A DNA stretch of 64,000 bases from Brumimicrobium oceani (GTDB lineage Bacteria; Bacteroidota; Bacteroidia; Flavobacteriales_D; Crocinitomicaceae): positions 35,459-99,458 of the forward strand of contig NZ_QFRJ01000013.1 of assembly GCF_003143775.1 (NCBI RefSeq), given 5' to 3'. Under the pieces are notes generated by a model, which was given only the letters and a program-made list of their open reading frames with translations, ran no database searches and had not been told where the DNA came from. A program made the translations under genes and the position numbers. Below are positions 27,680 through 36,884 of this stretch, piece after piece (position 1 is the first letter of the stretch; every line of letters starts with the position of its first letter).

Positions 27680-27724
27680 TTCTATATTATTTTATTCTTT
27701 ATTGAGTATTTTATTCCCTTCGAT

Positions 27725-28144
27725 TTAAAATATAAACTTATTGGCTGATTTTAAATCGTAAGGATCAAAACTAAATGCGGTTAAAATACTCGGTATATTT
27801 TTGAGTTGTAACATCAACTTATCAATATCTACAACTCCCGCGTCTTTAATCACCAAAAAGAAATCAATTTGTGATTTCTCTGGGACCAAATATTTCCCTT
27901 GATTTTTATTCTGTATAAAATAGTAGATTACATTATCCTCTTCATCAAACCACTCATACAGTGAATGAGATGAGTTTATCGCACCATTTTTCCCTGAAAC
28001 CATAAAAGGTTCAATAGATTTTTTGAGCTTTAAACCGATCTTCTCATTTATTGACCAGCAAACCCTGTAATCTCCTTGATGACTGCATAAACCTATGATA
28101 TCAAAATCAAAATCATCTTCTAAACTTAAGGTATATTTCGCCAT
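27725..28144 (-). CDS. IPExxxVDY family protein
   Basis: A 139-residue protein; the naming motif appears here as LVPEKSQIDFF. The family is confined to Bacteroidota and is regularly encoded just upstream of pyruvate kinase, as in this window, but its role is unknown. It has no signal peptide or membrane segment. A -7 promoter element lies 23 bases upstream, so it likely forms a two-gene unit with pyk. Confidence 0.85.
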   Translation of the reverse strand: MAKYTLSLEDDFDFDIIGLCSHQGDYRVCWSINEKIGLKLKKSIEPFMVSGKNGAINSSHSLYEWFDEEDNVIYYFIQNKNQGKYLVPEKSQIDFFLVIKDAGVVDIDKLMLQLKNIPSILTAFSFDPYDLKSANKFIF

Positions 28145-28473
28145 AAAAAGAATAATCTACAAGAGCTCAAATCTAAGAAATTTTGATTGATACTCCATAT
28201 TAAATTTTCATTAAATACTTATCGGGAACTTTACCAGCTGTTCAATATACTAAAATAAAAAGCACTCTCTTTAACTTGGTCGGATTCTACCCTGGTTGAA
28301 AATCTTAATTCTCAACTATAGTCAAGAGAACCCTAGCTTAATTTCATCCTGAATTGATTGTCTTTTTTCAATGGGTTGGACATAGAATATTGCGAAGAAT
28401 CTTATCGGTTAAGGGCTTATTCACCTTAATCATGGATTTGATATATTTACTGGTAACGGAAAGGCATCTTCCA
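28145..28473. other. 329-bp intergenic region with nothing further recognised
   Basis: Apart from the -7 element TAGATTTG on the minus strand (28168-28175), which drives the IPExxxVDY gene, I see no gene, hairpin with a T tract, or repeat here. Confidence 0.5.
28168..28175 (-). promoter_or_regulatory. -7 element TAGATTTG of the IPExxxVDY/pyk unit
   Basis: An exact TAnnTTTG match on the minus strand, 23 bases from the ATG at 28144. Confidence 0.5.
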
Positions 28474-30636
28474 TTAATTCAATTTCTCAATTCTGTACCA
28501 CAATAAAGGGGTTTTTGATTTTTCAGGAACAAGTAATGGATGGGTGAGTTTTAATTTCCCAAACAAGGAAGAGCGAATTTTCGCCTCTGTTAAAAGGGAT
28601 TTTCCGGAGTAATCGTAGAACAAAACACGGTAGTTGCTCAAGGATTTTAAGCCTTCTACTTTCAATCGGTTGGGACGCCATGAAATCTCTATCGGAGTAG
28701 AAAGATCTTCATTTATTTTCATGCATGGAGTGTCAGAAATATCCACTCCTCGTCTTGACCCTGCGGTTCTGATATTGAAAGTTCTGTTGTAAACATATCC
28801 CACAGCGACATCTTCCTTTCTTCCGATAATATACTGATGCTCGACAATCTCCTTTTCTGAAGATTTAAATTTACTTTTTTCTCGGCCCAATGCAGACTTA
28901 TCCAATGCTACCTCAATAAAATCGTCGCTATTAAAATAATCTTTTGCATTTATGGCATACGGCCATGCATCCGTTTCATCTCTCACCCGAATATTATTGT
29001 CAAAATTATCTGAACGGGTAAAACCAGCCCATATAAAATGACCGATAGCGCCCGTAAAAGGATAACGCATGAGGTCAATTTTGTGCCCCTGATAATCTGA
29101 ACATTCATGCGAAGCATCTCCATGGTCTGACTCACCAAAAAGAACTGGCTTATCATAGGTTCTCTTCAATCTTTGAATTGTAGCCGCCATTGAGTTTTCT
29201 TCACTTCCATATACATTATTTGCGCTAGACTTGGAATGAATCAATTTTTCTGGGCTTCTTGAATAATACGAAATTGATATAAAATCAAGATCATCTAAGT
29301 ACCATGTACTATCAATAAAACCGGGTGTTTCACTGGTAAAATGAGAATATATTGCAGATCTACCAACTGGAAATCGTCCTACACCCGCCAATAAGTGTTG
29401 AGTATACTGGATTGAATCCTTAATGTAACTCGCTATTTGCTTGTGGTATTCGAAAACTGCTTTTCTTGCAGTATCTCCTGCCGCAGTAAGATCATCGTAA
29501 GGTGCTTCGTTGTTGTGGGTATGTTCATCAATATGCCAAGGTTCACAGAGCAATTCAATAGCAGAAAGACTGTTAGAATACCCCCATCTGGCCATAACAT
29601 AGCGTGTTCTTTGTTTTAAATAACGCATGGCCTCCTCTTTTAAAAACATATCGGATGGCGTATTGCTTTTCAAGAAAACGGAATAGCCCGAAGGAACATT
29701 TGGATCTTTGTATGGCCAAGCTTTTGGGTCGTGCCAATTATCTGTAAAGTCATACCTGAATTGATTATAATCACCTAACTTCATGAAATAGGTGTGGTAC
29801 ATCAAATTAAACTGAATCAATGTATTGTTCTCTTCACAAAATGACAAAAGTTGATCCATCTCCCAAGCTTGATTTTGTCTATCTTGATAAAAACCTACTT
29901 CTTCAAACTCTATTTCTGTGGCACTGGGATGCATGAAAAAACGAAAGTACTCACCACCATTTCTCACATATTCTTTTACCAAGTTAGCATACTCTTCCCA
30001 AGCTGCTAAATCCAGCGTTTCTTTTTTATCTAAACTATAGAACAAATTATTTTTATTACTGGGAAAAGGAAGGTTAACACCAGTGGGCATAATCATTCTT
30101 CCTTCTCGCTCAAGATATTGAGTAGAATCGTTTAGCGTAACAAAGCCCATTTGCTTAGAATCGATTACAGTAAAATCTAAGGTATCCGAAATGTAAAGCG
30201 GAACGCCCTTAATTGCCGCAGTTAAATAAACACTCCATCCGCCCAGTTGGTCTGGAGCATAACGAATTCTGAATTGATGATCGGTTTTTAATTGATCCCA
30301 TTTATTCGCTTTTTGATTTCGTCGGATATCCGTAAACCAAAAACCTATGGCAGAAAATTGTGCTTTACTGCTGGTATGTTCAAAATGTGCCTGAACATCT
30401 ATATCCCAACTCACAAACGGGTTCAAGCCTTTCCTTTGATTCGGATTTCCAGCCATGTAATATTGAATCAATTGAAGAATTGAGTCTGGCAGGTCCAAAC
30501 CTAACTCTAATCTGGCATTTTTAGCTACTTCAGTTCTCTCTTGGTTCATGAACTTGAAATCAATTTTTCCCAGTGATTTATTTTGTCCGAAAGAAAAAAT
30601 TGGAAATAGAAAGAATAAAAAAATGATACGGCGCAT
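28474..30636 (-). CDS. Exported DUF5060-type, glycoside-hydrolase-like protein
   Basis: A 720-residue protein with a signal peptide ending near FSFGQ. After the N-terminus it has a beta-sandwich segment typical of DUF5060 proteins (SWDIDVQAHFEH, then APDQLGGWSVYL). Next comes a TIM-barrel-like region with candidate acid residues in LLCEPWHIDEH and PVLFGESDHG, which align by position with the acid/base and nucleophile Glu of GH5/clan-A enzymes. A C-terminal beta domain completes it. It probably acts on polysaccharide outside the cytoplasm. No sugar-transport genes are adjacent. Confidence 0.7.
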   Translation of the reverse strand: MRRIIFLFFLFPIFSFGQNKSLGKIDFKFMNQERTEVAKNARLELGLDLPDSILQLIQYYMAGNPNQRKGLNPFVSWDIDVQAHFEHTSSKAQFSAIGFWFTDIRRNQKANKWDQLKTDHQFRIRYAPDQLGGWSVYLTAAIKGVPLYISDTLDFTVIDSKQMGFVTLNDSTQYLEREGRMIMPTGVNLPFPSNKNNLFYSLDKKETLDLAAWEEYANLVKEYVRNGGEYFRFFMHPSATEIEFEEVGFYQDRQNQAWEMDQLLSFCEENNTLIQFNLMYHTYFMKLGDYNQFRYDFTDNWHDPKAWPYKDPNVPSGYSVFLKSNTPSDMFLKEEAMRYLKQRTRYVMARWGYSNSLSAIELLCEPWHIDEHTHNNEAPYDDLTAAGDTARKAVFEYHKQIASYIKDSIQYTQHLLAGVGRFPVGRSAIYSHFTSETPGFIDSTWYLDDLDFISISYYSRSPEKLIHSKSSANNVYGSEENSMAATIQRLKRTYDKPVLFGESDHGDASHECSDYQGHKIDLMRYPFTGAIGHFIWAGFTRSDNFDNNIRVRDETDAWPYAINAKDYFNSDDFIEVALDKSALGREKSKFKSSEKEIVEHQYIIGRKEDVAVGYVYNRTFNIRTAGSRRGVDISDTPCMKINEDLSTPIEISWRPNRLKVEGLKSLSNYRVLFYDYSGKSLLTEAKIRSSLFGKLKLTHPLLVPEKSKTPLLWYRIEKLN

Positions 30637-30699
30637 AATGCTGTTTTAGTTGCTGAAAGATAATGAAATTAAGTTAATACAAATACTACCTCTGGGTGA

Positions 30700-31437
30700 T
30701 TAGTGCAGCTTAAATAGGACTGGTCTGCTAGGTGCAGCATCATTTTCGAAAGGAGCCACTTGAAGATTCAACAGATACTCTCCATCTTTTACTTCCTCAG
30801 GTACAAAAATCATTTCCGTGATGGTCCTATCAAATCTTGGATTCTTCGGCACCTCCCAAAAGCCATGATGAAAAGCCAACTCTCCATTGTCTGACTCTTT
30901 ATCTACACTTGGCAGATCAATGAGTAAGTGCTTTACATTTAACTGATTGATGATTTCTAGGCATTCAATAAGGATATACGGCGGATTGGTAGACGAATAG
31001 TTTTTCGATTTTTTCTCCTTCGTATTAGGCAAAGTCCTGATGACCAATGCTTCAACGGTTTCATAACGTTTCAATTCTTCCAGTTGTTTTAAAGCAATTA
31101 CGCTATCCTCGCCTCTTTTTTCTGGAGAAACGCTAATCACCGCTGTTTTAAAGAAGTATTGCTTTAAATGTTTATTTACCGAATAAATCTCTGGAGTTAT
31201 GTGCCCCAAACATTCAGTATGCGTTCCATGTCCATGCGGGTTAAAAAAGATATTTCTGAAATTAACCGCTCCACCTTTTTTCACTTCACCTATCCAACCA
31301 TCTTCCATTACAGGTTCAAAGCGTGGAGCTTTCACATACCAAGCCAGCGGATTATTTTCATCGTTTGATAAGGGAATTGACAAATCTATTCCTTTCGTCA
31401 AATCAATTTTCTTACCATTTTCTGTGGATAGGATCAT
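30700..31437 (-). CDS. Cyclase family protein (kynurenine formamidase-like)
   Basis: A 245-residue metal-dependent hydrolase with the family motif HGHGTHTE (HxGTHxD/E), which binds divalent metal. The later PSVDKESD and HHGFWE segments also fit. Relatives hydrolyse N-formylkynurenine or similar amides. No tryptophan-degradation neighbours are present, so the substrate is open. There is no signal peptide, so it is likely cytoplasmic. Confidence 0.85.
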   Translation of the reverse strand: MILSTENGKKIDLTKGIDLSIPLSNDENNPLAWYVKAPRFEPVMEDGWIGEVKKGGAVNFRNIFFNPHGHGTHTECLGHITPEIYSVNKHLKQYFFKTAVISVSPEKRGEDSVIALKQLEELKRYETVEALVIRTLPNTKEKKSKNYSSTNPPYILIECLEIINQLNVKHLLIDLPSVDKESDNGELAFHHGFWEVPKNPRFDRTITEMIFVPEEVKDGEYLLNLQVAPFENDAAPSRPVLFKLH

Positions 31438-31516
31438 GTGTTTTTATTTTCTCAATATGATTTTTTTAGTTTTGAATAGAAAACCTTGAAGCATGCACCG
31501 CGCGGAAGTTGCTGAC

Positions 31517-32317
31517 CTAAGGAAGTGATCTTACGAATGACGCATAACGCGCCTCGTATCTTTCTTTCCCTGTACAACCTTGCTCTGTGGCTTGATTATA
31601 GAAATATTCTATTCTATTAGAAGGGCTTGGGTGCGTGCTTAACCATTCTGGTTGTGTTGCTCCTCCTTCTGCCTCTATTTTCTCGAAAAACTTAGCTCCA
31701 CCTGCGGCATCATAATCTGTTGGACACAAATAGGTAACCGAAGCCTTGTCCGCCTCTGTCTCATGAGTTCTTGAGAATTTCAAACTAATAATACTCGCTG
31801 TTAAATCTTTAACTAAAGCACGATCACCAGCTATTATACTTAACAAGACATCCACCCCGTACAATTTAGTCATCTGACGTGTTGAATGACGTAAATCTGC
31901 GTGACCTATTTCATGAGCTAGAACTCCTGCCAACTGTTCTTCAGAATCTAAGTATTTTATCAATCCTGTGTAAACATAAATATAACCTCCTGGCGTACAA
32001 AAGGCATTTTTCGTTTTATCATCCTTAATGATTCGAACCCGCCAAGCGAATTCATCTTTATTGGTTACATTTCCTGAGTTCAGTATTTTATTCCTCATGT
32101 CATAAATAAACTTGTACGGCACAGGATTTCTAGCACTATCCAAAACTGGATATTCTTGTGGGTTGCTATCAATTTCAGCTGCTACTTGCTTTCCTAACTC
32201 TCTATCATCTTGAATGGTAAAAAGGTTGAAGTTTTTTATCCCTCCTTGAAATAGTCCACAACCTGTAAACATCATTAAGGTGCTTAATAAAATAGTAACA
32301 CTGAATACTTTTCTCAT
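31517..32317 (-). CDS. M48-family metalloprotease lipoprotein
   Basis: A 266-residue protein with a lipoprotein signal (lipobox FTGC near residue 20). The zinc motif is HEIGH in LAHEIGHADLRH, and the third ligand Glu is in THETEADKASV, both typical of M48 (HtpX/BepA/LoiP-like) proteases. Outer-membrane members of this type monitor barrel assembly. It is encoded 13 bp after the PAP2-like gene and forms a unit with rpoN. Confidence 0.92.
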   Translation of the reverse strand: MRKVFSVTILLSTLMMFTGCGLFQGGIKNFNLFTIQDDRELGKQVAAEIDSNPQEYPVLDSARNPVPYKFIYDMRNKILNSGNVTNKDEFAWRVRIIKDDKTKNAFCTPGGYIYVYTGLIKYLDSEEQLAGVLAHEIGHADLRHSTRQMTKLYGVDVLLSIIAGDRALVKDLTASIISLKFSRTHETEADKASVTYLCPTDYDAAGGAKFFEKIEAEGGATQPEWLSTHPSPSNRIEYFYNQATEQGCTGKERYEARYASFVRSLP

Positions 32318-32330
32318 AGTTTGTTAATTT

Positions 32331-32978
32331 TTAAGGGTAAAAATAAATACAAATAACTTGTGATGCAAATCCTAATAAATAGCCCAAACCCACTTCTTTC
32401 AAGGTATGAGCTTTTAGAAACAAACGACCCGCTAAAACTATCCCACCCGCCAACAGCACTGTGATTAACATAGCAATAGGCGCTTGCTCTAAGGGCAATG
32501 AGAACATATATACGAAACCAAAAAGCGATCCCATCCCCATTCCATGCAAGCTTATTTTAATTTTTTTTGTGATAAAATAAGCAGTTCCTGCCCCTAGCGC
32601 CCCACCAACTACCATTGCTTTTATAACAGAAGGTATCATTGCGTTTTCTGCTTGAAACATTAAAAAAAGATACAATACCAAACAGTAAAAGGTCATGATG
32701 GCTATGGGGGTTAAGCGCTCTTCCCTACTCTCCATTTGTAAGGAGGTAATGGTCTTATTGAGTCGCAAAACCACTAAGGATAGCCCAGGAGCCATAACGA
32801 TAAAAACTAAAAAGAGCAAAAGGAACAAAAATTTCACTGCTGGATCTAACATATACAGCGATTCACTAGCCACAAACGAGCTTGATTGAACTGGTAAATA
32901 CAATACAATGAGCAACCCATAAATTGGCGTAAACAAGGGTAAAAAAACCCATGAAAGAAGCGTTGAAATTTGTTTCAT
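32331..32978 (-). CDS. PAP2-like integral membrane protein
   Basis: A 215-residue protein with about six hydrophobic segments. Three short motifs resemble a degenerate PAP2 phosphatase site: SREERLTP in place of Kx6RP, SLHG in place of PSGH, and GRLFLKAHTLKE in the form Rx5Hx3E in place of SRx5Hx3D. Bacteroidota relatives are often annotated as PA-phosphatase; activity is unproven. Its start overlaps the rpoN stop by one base (TAATG), so it is translationally coupled to the sigma factor. Confidence 0.7.
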   Translation of the reverse strand: MKQISTLLSWVFLPLFTPIYGLLIVLYLPVQSSSFVASESLYMLDPAVKFLFLLLFLVFIVMAPGLSLVVLRLNKTITSLQMESREERLTPIAIMTFYCLVLYLFLMFQAENAMIPSVIKAMVVGGALGAGTAYFITKKIKISLHGMGMGSLFGFVYMFSLPLEQAPIAMLITVLLAGGIVLAGRLFLKAHTLKEVGLGYLLGFASQVICIYFYP

Positions 32979-34423
32979 TAGAGTTCTTTTCTCAGTCTAG
33001 CTACAGGAATATTTAATTGTTCTCTATACTTAGCAACAGTTCTTCGGGCAATATTATACCCTTTTTCTTTGAGTAAGCTGGCTAACTTCTCATCTGTTAA
33101 AGGTTTGCGTTTATGCTCGTCCTCCACGGCTTCAAGAAGAATTTGCTTTACTTCTCTGGTAGAAACTTCCTCACCTGAATCTGTTGAAAGAGATTCAGAG
33201 AAAAAATGCTTTAATGAAAAAGTTCCATATTGTGTTTGCACATATTTTGAATTGGCTACTCTAGAAATAGTTGAAATATCAAGATCTACAATTTCCGCTA
33301 TATCCTTTAAAATCATTGGGCGTAATTCTGTGTCGTCCCCTGTCAAGAAATAATCCTTTTGGTAATTCATTATTGCGGTCATGGTAGAAAACAAAGTATT
33401 TTGACGTTGCTGAATTGCGTCTATGAACCATTTGGCTGAATCCAATTTACTCTTCACAAAAGTAAGTGCTTCCTTATCTTTTTTCTGCAGTTTGGCCCCT
33501 TCCGAATAGTTTTGCAACATTTTTTTATAGCCCTGACTTACTTTTAGTTCTGGTGCGTTTCTGCCGTTTAGAGACAAAACGAGTTTCCCATCTTCATCCA
33601 CTATTTGAAAATCTGGAACGACTTGTTGAAGCGACTTTGAAGAGCTTTTGAGTGAACCTCCTGGCTTTGGATTTAAACGAATAATTTCGTGAACAGCATC
33701 TTTTAAATCCTCCTCAGAAATCTCCATTTTAGCGGTGATTTTTTTGTAATGTTTTTTAACGAATTCATCAAAATGGTCTTCCAAAATTTTCAAGGCTGTA
33801 TAACGCGTAATGTCACCATCTTGTCTTCTCTCCATCTGAAGAATCAAACATTCTTGCAGGTCTCTAGCACCCACTCCCGGAGGATCTAACTCTTGAACAT
33901 AATGCAATACGCCCTCTAATTCATCTTCGGTAGTCATTACATTTTGAGAAAAAGCTAAATCATCAACAATTGATTCTAAATCACGTTCTAAATAGCCAGC
34001 ATCATCTAAACTCCCGATCAAATAAGTTGCTATAAGCACCTCTTTCTCGGTTAGTTTTTGCATGTTTAGCTGACTCAACATTAACTCCTGGAATGTTTTA
34101 CCGGAAGAGAGTGGCATTGACTTTTCTTCGTCGTCTTTGCTTTTATTAGAAACACTTGTTTTATAAGCTGGCTCGTCGTCTGTGAGATATTCATCGATAT
34201 CAAAATCTCTCTCATCCTCGCCTATTTCCTCCTCATACTCTTCCTGCTCAAACTCGTCTTCCTCTTCTTCTTTACCTTCTTCAAGTGCAGGATTTACCTC
34301 TAATTCTTCCTTAATGCGCTGATCCAACTCCATTGTTGGCACCTGCAATAACTTCATCAATTGAATTTGTTGAGGGGAGAGCTTTTGCTCCATCTTTTGG
34401 GAAAATGACTGTTTAAGTGCCAT
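32978..34423 (-). CDS. rpoN: RNA polymerase sigma-54 factor
   Basis: A 481-residue sigma factor. Region I is Gln/Leu-rich (KMEQKLSPQQIQLMKLLQVP), region II is very acidic (residues about 50-85), and region III ends with the RpoN box ARRTVAKYRE, just before the C-terminus. It directs transcription from -24/-12 promoters with AAA+ activators; none is encoded nearby. It heads the operon rpoN, PAP2-like, M48. Confidence 0.97.
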   Translation of the reverse strand: MALKQSFSQKMEQKLSPQQIQLMKLLQVPTMELDQRIKEELEVNPALEEGKEEEEDEFEQEEYEEEIGEDERDFDIDEYLTDDEPAYKTSVSNKSKDDEEKSMPLSSGKTFQELMLSQLNMQKLTEKEVLIATYLIGSLDDAGYLERDLESIVDDLAFSQNVMTTEDELEGVLHYVQELDPPGVGARDLQECLILQMERRQDGDITRYTALKILEDHFDEFVKKHYKKITAKMEISEEDLKDAVHEIIRLNPKPGGSLKSSSKSLQQVVPDFQIVDEDGKLVLSLNGRNAPELKVSQGYKKMLQNYSEGAKLQKKDKEALTFVKSKLDSAKWFIDAIQQRQNTLFSTMTAIMNYQKDYFLTGDDTELRPMILKDIAEIVDLDISTISRVANSKYVQTQYGTFSLKHFFSESLSTDSGEEVSTREVKQILLEAVEDEHKRKPLTDEKLASLLKEKGYNIARRTVAKYREQLNIPVARLRKEL

Positions 34424-34560
34424 AGTTGTTGTTATTGTTTTTCAGGCTTAAGATAAATATAATTAACCAATTCAATGTTTTTATTACTAAAAAAGTTTAG
34501 CAAACTAACTCAAATTACTCTGTGCAGGTAAATTTAAAAATATTTGGCGGTTTGGGGTTG

Positions 34561-34755
34561 TGGCGATGCCACGTTTTGTTTTTACACAGAGAGAAAAAGA
34601 GGGTTTTCACAATGATTCCCCGCCCCCCCAATGTAGAGCCACACGGCCGTGTGGCTCTACATTGGGGGGGCGGGGGGGAATATGGCGAATATAAAACCTT
34701 CTCTTTTTCCTCTGCGAAACTCCGCTCCTTTGCGCAGCTCTGCGTCCTCTTTAAC
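34561..34755. repeat. Nested inverted-repeat region between rpoN and asnS, with 50-bp repeat copy A
   Basis: 34561-34610 (starting TGGCGATGCCAC and continuing with ACACAGAGAG) is an imperfect direct repeat of 36357-36420 on the other side of asnS. Its end (CAGAGAGAAAAAGAG) also faces an inverted relative at about 34698-34719 (CTCTTTTTCCTCTG). Inside these arms sits the palindrome 34615-34681. No gene is credible here. Confidence 0.6.
34615..34681. repeat. Long palindrome, member 1 of a 28-bp palindrome family
   Basis: The core 34633-34660 is a perfect 28-bp palindrome whose left half is GTAGAGCCACACGG. Pairing continues outward through AT and CCCCCCC/GGGGGGG to 34615 and 34681, with only a 3-base bulge. 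The same core recurs at 54568-54595 with different but still complementary flanks. Confidence 0.85.
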
Positions 34756-36195
34756 CTAAAAATCAGCGTTACCCGGCGTTCTTGGGAAAGGAATTACATC
34801 TCTAATATTGGTCATTCCGGTAGCAAACATCACCATCCTTTCGAATCCTAAACCGAATCCTGCGTGCGGAACTGTTCCGAATTTACGTGAGTCTAAATAC
34901 CACCAAACTTCTTTCTCGTCGATGTTGAAATCAGCGCATTTCTTCTTTAAGACATCCATACGCTCTTCACGTTGTGAACCACCAACAATTTCTCCAATTC
35001 CAGGGAATAAAACATCCATTGCTGCAACGGTTTTTCCATCGTCGTTTTGACGCATGTAGAACGCCTTAATCTCAGCAGGGTAATCTGTAATAATTACCGG
35101 ACAATTGAATTCTTTCTCAACCAAATAACGTTCGTGCTCAGAGTGTAAATCTACGCCCCAGTCTACGTCATATTTGAATTTCTTCTTCTTGAATGGTTTA
35201 GAATTCCTTAAAATTTCTATTGCTTCTGTGTATGTAATTCTCTTGAAATCATTATTGGCTACAAACTGTAATCTTTCAATTAAAGTTAATGGATTTCTGT
35301 CTTTTTCCGGCTTCGCTTTTTGCTCTTGTGCATCACGGTCATTCAAAAACTGAAGATCGTCGGCGTAGTGATCTAAAATGTAATTGGATAGATATTTCAA
35401 AAATTCTTCCGTTAAATCCATGTTGTCTTTCAAGTCATTAAAAGCAACTTCTGGTTCAATCATCCAAAATTCTGCCAAGTGACGAGAAGTATTTGAATTT
35501 TCTGCTCTAAATGTCGGTCCAAATGTATATACTTGCCCCAAAGCTAAGGCTCCTAATTCAGCCTCCAACTGACCAGAAACAGTTAAATTTACTGGTTTAT
35601 CGAAGAAATCTTTGCTGTAATCTACTTTTCCATCCTCTGTTTTCGGAACATTGTTTAAGTCGAAATTCGTAACGTGGAACATTTCACCCGCCCCTTCTGC
35701 ATCAGATGAAGTTAAAATTGGAGTATGTAAATTGTAATATCCTTTATCGTTAAAGAACTTATGAATTGCGAATGTTAATCCATGACGAATTCTAAACACT
35801 GCTCCAAAGGTATTCGTTCTGAAACGCAAGTGCGCTTGTTCTCTTAAAAACTCTAGACTGTGCTTTTTAGGCTGCATCACTGTTTTCTGAACCTCATCTG
35901 GATTTGCTTCTCCAAGAATTTGAACATTTTCAACAGCTATTTCAACTGATTGTCCTTTTCCTTGAGATTCAATTAAAGTTCCTTGCACTTCAACAGCTGC
36001 GGCAGTACTGATTTTTTTCAGGATTGCTTCATCAAAATTTTCATATTCAATTACCGCTTGGATATTATTGATCGTTGATCCATCATTAATCTGGATAAAA
36101 CGATTGCTTCGAAAAGCCCTCACCCAACCTTTTACAATAACTTTTTCGCCGACTTCAGACGTTTCCAATAACGCTTTTATTTTTGTATGTTTCAT
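34756..36195 (-). CDS. asnS: Asparaginyl-tRNA synthetase
   Basis: A 479-residue class II synthetase charging tRNA-Asn. It has an N-terminal OB fold ([20 protein letters not shown]), motif 2 around [21 protein letters not shown], and motif 3 [12 protein letters not shown], ending in the usual [10 protein letters not shown]. The length is typical. A -7 promoter element lies 20 bases upstream of the ATG. The gene is bracketed by two imperfect copies of a 50-bp repeat. Confidence 0.98.
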   Translation of the reverse strand: MKHTKIKALLETSEVGEKVIVKGWVRAFRSNRFIQINDGSTINNIQAVIEYENFDEAILKKISTAAAVEVQGTLIESQGKGQSVEIAVENVQILGEANPDEVQKTVMQPKKHSLEFLREQAHLRFRTNTFGAVFRIRHGLTFAIHKFFNDKGYYNLHTPILTSSDAEGAGEMFHVTNFDLNNVPKTEDGKVDYSKDFFDKPVNLTVSGQLEAELGALALGQVYTFGPTFRAENSNTSRHLAEFWMIEPEVAFNDLKDNMDLTEEFLKYLSNYILDHYADDLQFLNDRDAQEQKAKPEKDRNPLTLIERLQFVANNDFKRITYTEAIEILRNSKPFKKKKFKYDVDWGVDLHSEHERYLVEKEFNCPVIITDYPAEIKAFYMRQNDDGKTVAAMDVLFPGIGEIVGGSQREERMDVLKKKCADFNIDEKEVWWYLDSRKFGTVPHAGFGLGFERMVMFATGMTNIRDVIPFPRTPGNADF

Positions 36196-36215
36196 TGATA
36201 TAATTTTGACTTCTG

Positions 36216-36223
36216 CAAAAATA
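36216..36223 (-). promoter_or_regulatory. -7 element TATTTTTG of asnS
   Basis: A TAnnTTTG match on the minus strand, 20 bases before the asnS ATG at 36195. Confidence 0.5.
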
Positions 36224-36356
36224 GAAAATTACATGAAGATACGCAGGAGTTTTAATAAAGGTTGTGAGGAAGAAAAATCTAGACAGGTGTGCAAAGCTAT
36301 TTACTATAAGAAACAAGCCATACTTTATAGAACTTCTGGTGCAAAATACATTGTTA

Positions 36357-36420
36357 TGGCGGTGCCACTTTTTTTTACACAGAGACAAAAGAGGGGTTTC
36401 ACAGAGGTACACAGAGATTC
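36357..36420. repeat. 50-bp imperfect direct repeat, copy B (other side of asnS)
   Basis: TGGCGGTGCCAC at 36357, followed by TTTACACAGAGACAAAAGAG and a TTTCAC segment, aligns with 34561-34610 with few differences. A further ACACAGAG unit follows near 36409. The surrounding 36224-36592 region has no convincing gene. Confidence 0.6.
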
Positions 36421-36571
36421 GCCAGTGGTGAAAAACAAGAAACCAAATCAAGAGCATTTAAAATTTTATTAGATTAGCTAACTCTATAAATACTTTTAAT
36501 ACACTTGAAACACATCAAAGAAAAAAGATAGGACTTTCAAGCAGAATAGTAGAAATAAGGAAAAGAGGGAA

Positions 36572-36588
36572 TGATCAGCATGTGATCA
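36572..36588. promoter_or_regulatory. TGATCA-N5-TGATCA symmetric site
   Basis: Two TGATCA hexamers (36572-36577 and 36583-36588) form a symmetric site just upstream of a small open frame starting at 36593. The shape suggests a dimeric regulator site; which regulator is unknown. Confidence 0.35.
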
Positions 36589-36592
36589 ATGA

Positions 36593-36778
36593 GTGAAAAT
36601 TCTAGAAATCGATTACTTAACTGGTGAAACAAAAGAAGTTCCTTTATTAAACGGAATTCATGGTTTATACCATTGGGAAGTAAATGATGGTAGACTTTAC
36701 ATTCTTAAAAAAGAATTTCCGACAAGTTGGAAAAGGATATTGTATTCCTATAATATTAATGATGTAAGATTAGAATAA
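36593..36778 (+). CDS. Possible 61-residue hypothetical protein
   Basis: An open frame from GTG at 36593 encodes a protein-like sequence (KILEIDYLTGETKEVPLL, GLYHWEVNDGRLYILKK) with balanced composition and no signal peptide. It has no identifiable family or -7 element, and the only start is a GTG. The symmetric TGATCA site lies directly upstream. It could be a small real gene or the remnant of a larger one. Confidence 0.4.
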   Translation: MKILEIDYLTGETKEVPLLNGIHGLYHWEVNDGRLYILKKEFPTSWKRILYSYNINDVRLE

Positions 36779-36884
36779 AAAGCATAATCTTTTCTTCTTA
36801 ACAAAAACATAATCTCCACAAATCCATCCTTTTTACTATATTCGTTAGAATTGTTGAAATTGACAAGACATAATTACATAATAT

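Noticed and set aside
34522..34851. A 109-codon open frame on the plus strand
   Set aside because: It runs through the long palindrome and into the 3' end of asnS on the other strand, and its composition is not protein-like.
36068..36472. Frames on both strands upstream of asnS
   Set aside because: They overlap the asnS 5' end or the 50-bp repeat and show no coding character.
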